From the NCBI GenBank assembly GCA_017457015.1, contig JAFTIG010000063.1, forward strand, positions 1-28,852: a DNA stretch of 28,852 nt, given 5' to 3'. Numbering within the stretch: position 1 is the first letter of the stretch; the number at the start of each line of letters is the position of its first letter. The translations under genes were made by a program, and so were the position numbers. This DNA comes from Clostridia bacterium (GTDB lineage: Bacteria; Bacillota_A; Clostridia; Christensenellales; Borkfalkiaceae). Below are positions 22,762 to 28,852 of this stretch, piece by piece. The notes under the pieces are model-generated. The model ran no database searches and was not told the origin of the DNA. It saw nothing but the letters and a program-made list of their open reading frames with translations.

Positions 22762-24535
22762 TTATTTAATATTTTTATACATAGGGCCGTAAGTGGCACA
22801 AGCGCGATAGTCTTGACCTTCTTTGTCCATACCGAACGCGTTCCAACTCGCAGGACGATAAATTTTTTCTTCGTCAACGTTGTGCATACGGGTATACGGA
22901 GCATTGAACACATAGTAATTAAGTCCGCGCCTATATGCCCGTAAGAAATTGCGCCGTGGTTTGCACCCCAGTTATTCATAACGTCGTACGCCGCCTTAAA
23001 CGCGCCTTTACCCGTAACTCTAGGTGCAAACCAAGTACACGGCCAAGTGTAGTCAGTTCTCTTCCAAAGCGCGTCCGTTACTTCGTCAGGGAGCGCAACC
23101 GTCCAACCTTCTGCAATTTGCATGGTAGATCCTAAACCCTTAACCATATTTAAACGCATCATGGTTACGGGCATTTCCGCTTTCGTTACGAAACGGCTTG
23201 AGTATCCACCGCCACGGAAATACCCTAAATCCGCATACGGCCAAGTGGTTGCCTTCATACAAGCGTCAATATCTTTATCGGTCATCTCCCACCAACGTTT
23301 CATAACTGCGTTACCGTTTTCATCCTTAACTTCGCCACAAGCGTCTACGCACGCTGCACCACTGTTTATTAAGTGGATAAACCCGTCCGCTTCTTTTGCC
23401 TTACCGGCTATATCGTGGCCCGTAACGCGCTTGACAGCGTCGCCCGACCAATAAGTTCGTACGTTGGCAAAAATTTGCGCCCTACCTGTCAAAAGTTTAC
23501 CAAACAACATACATATGCCGTTAAGGCTGTCGTTTTCAGTTGCTAAAATGTACGGCTCTCTTGTGCCGTTCCAGTCAAACGAAGAATTTAATATGCTTTC
23601 GGGGAAGTCGCAGTTTGGATAAAAGTCCGTCCATTGACGTTGACCTTGAAAGCCTGCAACGATTGCGTTGTGACCGACCATTTCTTCTTCCGCACCTTTA
23701 GGAAGATTTTGGTTGCCGTTCATAAGGTCTTTTATTATGCAAGCCATTTTTGCAGTAAATTCCCAGTCCTTTTGCTTTTGCTCGTCCGTTCTCTGTAATT
23801 TTTTGGGGTTTTTATCAAAATCGGGGTTGCATTTTGCTTTTATCCAAGCGAGAGCCTTTTCATATTCTTTGACGTCATAAATACCTTCGGTCATACGCCT
23901 TATAATTTCTACTTCATCAACCTTTCCACTCTCATACCTAGGTACTCTTCAAACATTTCCACGTTGATAATCGAGCCTACAATGCCCATACAAATAGAGC
24001 CGATTTGTAAGTATGATTTTTCGCGCATACTTGCAACCGCAACGGCACACCTTGCAAACCGCAAAATCTTTTCTGAAACGTCTTCGGGAATAGAAGTGTC
24101 GCGCATATCTTGAACGTCGTGACCGTAAATGCCAAATGCAGGCAATCCCTTTTGTGCGTGTCCGGCAAGAACTGCTGCAAGATAAACCGCACCCGGTCTT
24201 TCCGTCCCGTTAAATCCCCACACTGCTTTAATCGTCATAAGATCCATATCCATAGTTTCAGAGCCGTAACACCAACACGGAGTTACCGTCAAGGTGATAT
24301 CGACGCCTTCTTTTTTAAACTTATCCGTACAAGCAACCGCTTCTGAAACTCTGCCTATCGTTGTATCTGCAATAACCACTTCTACGGGCGTTCCGTCAGA
24401 ATAAAAAATATTTTCTCTTATAAGTTTTGCTGCGGACTTCGCCATATTCATAGTTTGCACTTCAAGTGATTCTCTTACTTTGAGCGCACCGCGACGACCG
24501 TCTATGGTCGGGCGTATTCCGATTTTAGGTTTCAT
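22762..24535 (-). pseudogene. fucI: L-fucose isomerase gene with two frameshifts
   Basis: Fucose isomerase converts L-fucose to L-fuculose, the first step of fucose catabolism. The frame starts at ATG 24535 ([24 protein letters not shown]) and runs to a TAG after 208 codons. Translation resumes in another frame ([26 protein letters not shown]), with all later motifs present: [43 protein letters not shown] and NWGANHG. A second shift near 22884 spoils the end; the correct C-terminus ([24 protein letters not shown] to YGPMYKNIK) is in the third frame and ends at TAA 22762. Restoring 1 nt and 4 nt gives 592 codons, almost the length of E. coli FucI (591). Neither fragment should be functional alone. 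Confidence 0.93.
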
Positions 24536-24553
24536 AATTTTATCATCTCCCTA

Positions 24554-25876
24554 TTATTTAATAAATATTTCTATAACCGGTATATTTTTTTGTATGCAAG
24601 TTGCGGGTAAATTTATCTTAACCGTTTGGTCTTCTTCACTGTAAATTAACTCGCTTACATCGTGCAAGAACTGCGCATACTCGATTTCACCGTATAAACT
24701 TTTCATTTCAAGTTCCTTAAACGGATACTCGAATAAATGTACGTAAAGACGTCTACCGTTTTCACTTTGAGTTAACACCGTGCCTTTGGGCGCAAAGAAC
24801 CTTTCTTCTGCCATAGTGCAACCGTATATAGAACGAGAATTATATTTCATCCATTTTTCGTATACTTTTAGCGCACTTATTGCTCGTTCGTCAAAATTGC
24901 CACGTCCAGTAGGTCCAACGTTCATAATTAAATTACCGCCGTACGCAACCGTGCGAATCAGTAATTGCAAAAGCATAGTATCAGATTTCCAAGTAGTTTC
25001 GTCACGATTATATCCCAAAAAACCTGAAAAGGTATGACACGCTTCCCACGTTAAATATTTCCCCGTAACTTTATCCTTTTTCCACTCGGTCGGCGAAACT
25101 TGTTCAGGGGTGCAAATATCTTGCTCTATATCCGCTCTATCGTTTAAGATTATATCTGGCTGTAAGGAGCGAACGTGCGCAATGAGTTTTTCCGATTCGT
25201 ATTCAACTTTACTTTTTCTACCTTGATATTGATACCACGGCTTCGGGTTTGGATCGGGTGCGGGATAAGATTTGTCAAACGCAAGGTGCTTTACAGGATC
25301 AGGCTCTGGAATTGCAAAATCAAACCACAAAATATCAATCTTTCCGTAATTTGTTAATAGTTCGGTAAGTTGATTGCGCATATACTCGTTGTATATCTTC
25401 ATATCCCTACCCTTATCCAACTCTTCACCGTCATCACGGCGCGGATGTATTCCGTCTATGGGGAAATGCGGATGATGCCAGTCTATTATCGAATAATAAA
25501 GTCCAACCTTTAACCCTTCCGCCCTAAACGCCTCGACGTATTCTTTTACCACGTCTCTTTTAAAAGGGGTATTAGTAATTTTATAGTCGGTATACTTACT
25601 GTCGAACATGCAAAAACCTTCGTGATGCTTGGTCGTTAAAACGCAATATTTCATACCTGCGGCCTTTGCCGTTTTTGCCCACTTTTTAGCGTCAAACAAA
25701 TCCGGATTAAAATAATTCATATACCTGTCGTAATCATCGTCCGTACGCTTTTCCATAGTTTTAATCCACTCGTGTCTTCCCGGAACGGAATAAAGCCCAA
25801 AGTGAATAAACATGCCGAATCTATCATGTCTAAACCATTTAGTATCACCTGAAGTTTTTTTAATTTTAAAATCCAT
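24554..25876 (-). CDS. Alpha-L-fucosidase, GH29
   Basis: 440-aa glycoside hydrolase of family 29, releasing L-fucose from glycans such as mucin or milk oligosaccharides. The barrel start RHDRFGMFIHFGLYSVPGRHEW, the segment AKAAGMKYCVLTTKHHEGFCMFDSKYTDY, GLYYSIIDWHHP, and KIDILWFDF with the likely nucleophile Asp are all visible, followed by LLIRTVAYGGNLIMNVGPTGRG. There is no signal peptide, so it acts on imported oligosaccharides. It lies 18 nt before fucI and divergent from an AraC regulator. The reading frame is intact, unlike its neighbours fucI and SGNH. Confidence 0.95.
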   Translation of the reverse strand: MDFKIKKTSGDTKWFRHDRFGMFIHFGLYSVPGRHEWIKTMEKRTDDDYDRYMNYFNPDLFDAKKWAKTAKAAGMKYCVLTTKHHEGFCMFDSKYTDYKITNTPFKRDVVKEYVEAFRAEGLKVGLYYSIIDWHHPHFPIDGIHPRRDDGEELDKGRDMKIYNEYMRNQLTELLTNYGKIDILWFDFAIPEPDPVKHLAFDKSYPAPDPNPKPWYQYQGRKSKVEYESEKLIAHVRSLQPDIILNDRADIEQDICTPEQVSPTEWKKDKVTGKYLTWEACHTFSGFLGYNRDETTWKSDTMLLQLLIRTVAYGGNLIMNVGPTGRGNFDERAISALKVYEKWMKYNSRSIYGCTMAEERFFAPKGTVLTQSENGRRLYVHLFEYPFKELEMKSLYGEIEYAQFLHDVSELIYSEEDQTVKINLPATCIQKNIPVIEIFIK

Positions 25877-25900
25877 ACTCGCATATTCTTCCTTTCTTAT

Positions 25901-25977
25901 TTATCTTAATTTTACACCCCTTTAAGATAACTGTATTATAATAATTTTATTGAATTAGTTGTATAAAATTATCTTAT
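25901..25977. promoter_or_regulatory. Three TTATCTTA elements between fucosidase and AraC genes
   Basis: TTATCTTAA at 25901-25909 and its inverse TTAAGATAA at 25922-25930 form a perfect 9-bp dyad around a 12-nt centre. A third TTATCTTA (25969-25976) abuts the -35 box of the AraC gene. A TATAAT lies between them at 25935-25940 on the minus strand and may be the fucosidase -10. The arrangement suggests operator sites for the AraC protein (inference). Confidence 0.5.
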
Positions 25978-25980
25978 TAT

Positions 25981-26009
25981 TTGACAAGTGAAAGACTATT
26001 ATGTATAAT
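25981..26009 (+). promoter_or_regulatory. AraC regulator promoter, consensus and apparently leaderless
   Basis: Perfect -35 TTGACA at 25981-25986, 17-nt spacer, perfect -10 TATAAT at 26004-26009, then 6 nt to the ATG at 26016. No ribosome binding site exists between. Confidence 0.85.
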
Positions 26010-26015
26010 TGAATT

Positions 26016-26825
26016 ATGATTAACGAATTTATTACCGAGCCTATTACCGCAACTTTTTATATAGGTAGCGAAGTCGTGTTGACGCCAAGTTGGCGTGAAA
26101 AAAACGTTATACTGCCAAACAATAAACTCTTCTATATTTTAGACGGTGAAATCGTTATTAAAACCGAGAGTGAAACGCTTATAGGCAAAAAGGGCGATAT
26201 GATGCTTATACCTGCTGGGGTTAAGCACGATTTTTATTTAACTAAACTTGCTTACGCAAAAAAATGTTGGCTACATTTTGACCTGTTTGCAAGCGGAACA
26301 TCCTTCTTAGATAGATATAACTTTCCATTTAAAATAAAAATAGGCAAAAACGACTTTGTAATGCAAACTTTCCTTAACGTTTTTACCTATTCAAAAAACA
26401 CCACCCCTGCCGCAAAAATGGCTGTGTCTTCAGGGATATTATCTTTAGTATCTTTTTATTTTAGTCACTGTGACTACACCGAAAAAGATTTTACTGCAAA
26501 AAACGAGATTGAACGCGCTATTATTTATATAAAGAAAAATCATGGGGAAAATCTTTCCTTAAAAGATATAGCAAAATCCGCAAATTTAAGCCCGAATTAT
26601 TTTATAAGAAAGTTTAAAGACTACACGGGGTACGCGCCCTTGCAGTACGTTTTGATTATGAAAATGGAACGGGCAAAATACCTACTTGAACAATCCGACC
26701 AACCTGTCGGTGAAATCATGGAAAAGTTGGGATATTACGACAGCGCGTATTTTTCCAAACTATTCAAAAAATACTGCGGATATTCACCCAGAAAATTCCG
26801 AGAATTAAGTTCGATAAGACGATAA
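26016..26825 (+). CDS. AraC-family transcriptional regulator (fucose locus)
   Basis: 269-aa regulator with an N-terminal cupin sensor domain (ILDGEIVIKTESETLIGKKGDMMLIPAGVKHDFYL, about 40-85) and a C-terminal AraC DNA-binding domain (LSLKDIAKSANLSPNYFIRKFKDYTGYAPLQYVLIMKMERAKYLLEQ, then QPVGEIMEKLGYYDSAYFSKLFKKYCGYSPRKFRE). It is divergent from the fucosidase/fucI genes, so it probably senses a sugar such as fucose and controls them. Its own mRNA appears leaderless. Confidence 0.93.
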   Translation: MINEFITEPITATFYIGSEVVLTPSWREKNVILPNNKLFYILDGEIVIKTESETLIGKKGDMMLIPAGVKHDFYLTKLAYAKKCWLHFDLFASGTSFLDRYNFPFKIKIGKNDFVMQTFLNVFTYSKNTTPAAKMAVSSGILSLVSFYFSHCDYTEKDFTAKNEIERAIIYIKKNHGENLSLKDIAKSANLSPNYFIRKFKDYTGYAPLQYVLIMKMERAKYLLEQSDQPVGEIMEKLGYYDSAYFSKLFKKYCGYSPRKFRELSSIRR

Positions 26826-26826
26826 A

Positions 26827-26874
26827 AAAAGTGCTTGCAGATTATTACTGACTCTCTAATCTGCAAGCACTTTT
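26827..26874. terminator. Bidirectional terminator between AraC and GH13 genes
   Basis: Perfect 17-bp stem (AAAAGTGCTTGCAGATT / AATCTGCAAGCACTTTT) with a 14-nt loop and A/T runs on both sides, serving the convergent AraC gene (+) and GH13 gene (-). Confidence 0.92.
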
Positions 26875-26880
26875 ATTTTT

Positions 26881-28452
26881 TTAATCTTCAACTATTGCAA
26901 AACTTTGGGCAAAAAGCGTTATTTCTTTACCGCTTACCGAACTGTTTGTTAAATATATTACCTTCTTAAAGTCAAGTTCCCTTTTATAAACGTTGTCGCT
27001 AGGATTTATCAGTACGGTTATACTGCCGTTTTTATCCGTTCTTTTGTATATAAAGGGATATTCGTCTTCAATTACTTTAAAGTCACCGTCGGCGTTAAGA
27101 CAAGAATATGCCTTTCTTATTTCAATCAAACGCCTTATCGTGTTAAGTAACGAATTTGCGTCTTTTTCTTGGCTTTCAACCGATTGATTTTGGTCTTCAT
27201 TGACAGGTAGATATAATTCGCCGTCGGTATTTGAAAACCCTCTGTTTTTACCGTTCGACCACTGCATGGGCGTTCTTGCACCCGTCCTGATAAATCCGCC
27301 GTCACGGTTTACGTTAAAGTCGTGAGTCATTCCGATTTCATCACCGTAATAGATAAACGGTATATGTTTATATGTAAGCATAAACGCAAACGCTGTTTTT
27401 AAAACTGCATTGTCGCGGTTAACCGCAAGTCGTATTTGATCGTGATTACCAGACGGAACAGAATAGTACCCTTTGCCTTTACACTTATTAAATACGCGGT
27501 CTGCGTATTTTAAAAACTCTTTAATACTGCCCTTACCTTGCTTATTAAAATAACTATGACCTTGCTCTAACTCGGGATAAAGATTAGTTCCTTTTTCGTT
27601 TCTGAAAAGATCGTTATAACTAGGAATATCGTGCAATACAAAATCACTGTCAAACCCACACTCTGCAACCGAAATGAAAGGATTATCCCACTCAGCGACG
27701 AAAAACACCTCGGGGTATTTTTCTCTAATAGGAGTAATCAATTTTTGCCACAACCACTTGACGCCTTTTACTCTTTCAGTATCTTCAGCGTCAAACTCCC
27801 CACCTTTTACAAGATGGCTTGCCATATCTACTCGAAAGCCGTCTATTCCTTTCGCCATCCAGAATTGCATTACGTTTATAATTTCTTCACGCAAAGGCTT
27901 AAGTCTTTCGTCCGTGTAGTGCATCTGCCACTCAGCGGGCTCTCCGTCCGTCAAATTCCAGCCATAGTTCAATGCCGGTTGACACGCGTAATAGTTAATA
28001 AAATAACCGCCGTCACGCGGAAACAAGCCAAAGATAGTTTTCCCAGGATATGAAGTAAAACAGTTGGTCGTCCAAATATACCAGTCGGATTTTTCGTTAC
28101 GCTTATTCTCTCCAGACTGAACGAACCATTTGTGTTTATAAGAAGTATGCCCTATAACAAGATCGACGATAACGCGTAGTCCAAGCGATTTTGCTTTTTT
28201 AATAAAATTTTCAAAGTCTCCCATCGTGCCAAAACGCGGATCAACCTGATAATAATCTTCTATATCGTAACCACCGTCCATAAACGGTGAAAGATAAAAA
28301 GGATTGAGCCATATTGCGTTAACGCCCAAACTTTTTACGTAATCCAGTTTTTCGGTCATGCCGATAAAATCACCTACCCCATCCCCGTTACCGTCCATAA
28401 AACTTGTAGGATATATTTGATAAAATATAGCGTCTTGTTTCCAACCGCTCAT
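26881..28452 (-). CDS. GH13 alpha-glucosidase/alpha-amylase family enzyme
   Basis: 523-aa cytoplasmic (no signal peptide) enzyme of glycoside hydrolase family 13, oligo-1,6-glucosidase/alpha-glucosidase type. Conserved regions in order: AIFYQIYPTSFMDGNGDGVGDF, DLVIGHTS (region I, His kept in a variant of DxVxNH with Asn replaced by Gly), GIDGFRVDMASH (region II, nucleophile Asp), FFVAEWDNP (region III, acid/base Glu) and PSGNHDQIR (region IV, transition-state Asp). The all-beta C-terminal domain ends IFAQSFAIVED-like. It should cleave imported malto-oligosaccharides or related alpha-glucosides. The exact subfamily and bond preference cannot be fixed here. Promoter at 28489-28517, AAGGAG site before ATG 28452. 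Confidence 0.92.
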   Translation of the reverse strand: MSGWKQDAIFYQIYPTSFMDGNGDGVGDFIGMTEKLDYVKSLGVNAIWLNPFYLSPFMDGGYDIEDYYQVDPRFGTMGDFENFIKKAKSLGLRVIVDLVIGHTSYKHKWFVQSGENKRNEKSDWYIWTTNCFTSYPGKTIFGLFPRDGGYFINYYACQPALNYGWNLTDGEPAEWQMHYTDERLKPLREEIINVMQFWMAKGIDGFRVDMASHLVKGGEFDAEDTERVKGVKWLWQKLITPIREKYPEVFFVAEWDNPFISVAECGFDSDFVLHDIPSYNDLFRNEKGTNLYPELEQGHSYFNKQGKGSIKEFLKYADRVFNKCKGKGYYSVPSGNHDQIRLAVNRDNAVLKTAFAFMLTYKHIPFIYYGDEIGMTHDFNVNRDGGFIRTGARTPMQWSNGKNRGFSNTDGELYLPVNEDQNQSVESQEKDANSLLNTIRRLIEIRKAYSCLNADGDFKVIEDEYPFIYKRTDKNGSITVLINPSDNVYKRELDFKKVIYLTNSSVSGKEITLFAQSFAIVED

Positions 28453-28488
28453 ATAGAATTTCTCCTTTCTATATTATAATTTACGTCA

Positions 28489-28517
28489 ATTCTACTAAAA
28501 ACTAAAAATGTTGTCAA
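28489..28517 (-). promoter_or_regulatory. Promoter of the GH13 gene
   Basis: -35 TTGACA at 28512-28517 and -10 TAGAAT at 28489-28494 with a 17-nt spacer, followed by an AAGGAG ribosome site. Confidence 0.75.
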
Positions 28518-28754
28518 CGTTTTTTAATCACCAAAAACTAACGAAATAAAAATATAAATTTATAGTTACAATAAAGTTGTTATAAGTCAATAAAATCAGT
28601 AAACAAAAATATCTGTACGTTTATTTTTTTAATTAATTTATATATCGTAAATGAAAACTTCGTCCCAAATATTGGAACGGAATTTTTAATCAGTCGTTTG
28701 CTTTTGATTCGCAATAAATACAACGGTAAACTTTTATGTAGTATTAATAGTTTT
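28518..28754. other. AT-rich part of the gap between divergent GH13 and right-edge genes
   Basis: About 240 bp of very AT-rich DNA with no credible frame, RNA gene or clear hairpin. Together with the two promoter regions on its sides it makes a 390-bp divergent intergenic region; regulator sites are likely but I see none in this middle part. Confidence 0.5.
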
Positions 28755-28810
28755 ATTTTACATTAAACTATATAATTTTATTTGACATTAAACTATATAG
28801 AAAGTATAAT
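28755..28810 (+). promoter_or_regulatory. Promoter with tandem 20-bp repeats ahead of the right-edge gene
   Basis: -35 TTGACA at 28782-28787, 17-nt spacer, -10 TATAAT at 28805-28810. A 20-nt segment at 28780-28799, which includes the -35 box, repeats a segment at 28755-28774 with one difference (T instead of G), period 25 nt. The repeats look like tandem operator half-sites for an activator or repressor (inference). Confidence 0.65.
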
Positions 28811-28845
28811 TTTATTAATATTTAAATATATATAGAGGTGTTTTT

Positions 28846-28852
28846 ATGAAAA
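28846..28852 (+). CDS. Start of a gene cut by the window edge
   Basis: ATGAAAA at the right edge, with a GAGGTG ribosome binding site 5 nt upstream and a consensus promoter at 28782-28810. Only Met-Lys is visible, so the product cannot be named. Being divergent from a GH13 gene, it could encode a sugar-binding protein or transporter part, but this is a guess from context. Confidence 0.55.

Noticed and set aside
22762..24535. Programmed ribosomal frameshifting in fucI
   Set aside because: Two shifts of different size are needed, one being 4 nt. There is no slippery heptamer with a stimulatory site, and FucI is not known to be made that way.

Overview
The window is low-GC DNA with strong Shine-Dalgarno sites, sigma-A type promoters of the TTGACA-17-TATAAT class and a recJ-rel-hemZ housekeeping cluster. 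This points to a member of the Bacillota, class Clostridia. Fucosidase, fucose isomerase and a GH13 enzyme suggest a gut, glycan-using species, possibly an uncultivated Christensenellales-like lineage (inference, low confidence on the order). Almost all genes lie on the minus strand; the exceptions are two AraC-type regulators and a gene just starting at the right edge.

Region 1 (1-8900, minus strand) is the housekeeping block: secD-secF, a terminator, then recJ-rel-MBL hydrolase-hemZ with overlapping stops and starts. SecD and SecF are divergent and appear to lack the conserved transmembrane aspartates. Region 2 (8900-11050) holds a small DUF1858 protein, a tRNA-Gly(CCC) flanked by two 98-bp repeat copies that share the tRNA 3' end, and a two-gene chromate-type (CHR) transporter. 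Region 3 (11050-14400) is a sigma factor, a membrane anti-sigma factor with an RsgI-like extracytoplasmic domain, and a lipoprotein with the same domain. It looks like a self-contained envelope-signalling cassette and is the best candidate here for a poorly described system.

Region 4 (14500-18900) is a sugar module: acetyltransferase plus PfkB kinase, and a PIG-L deacetylase plus an unusual glucosamine-6-phosphate deaminase-like protein, with a divergent AraC regulator. Region 5 (18900-22000) is an operon of SIS protein, polysaccharide deacetylase, archaeal-type triosephosphate isomerase and a YjbQ protein, interrupted by a 148-bp duplication/insertion. Region 6 (22000-26830) is a fucose locus in apparent decay: an intact GH29 fucosidase and AraC regulator, but fucI carries two frameshifts (1 nt and 4 nt) and the SGNH hydrolase has an in-frame UGA in place of a conserved Trp. 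Region 7 (26830-28852) is a GH13 alpha-glucosidase/amylase gene and a divergent gene cut by the window edge.

Regulatory themes are three genes (chrA1 and both AraC regulators) whose -10 box lies 6-7 nt upstream of the ATG with no ribosome binding site, implying leaderless mRNAs, and two places where a promoter overlaps the terminator of the gene before it.
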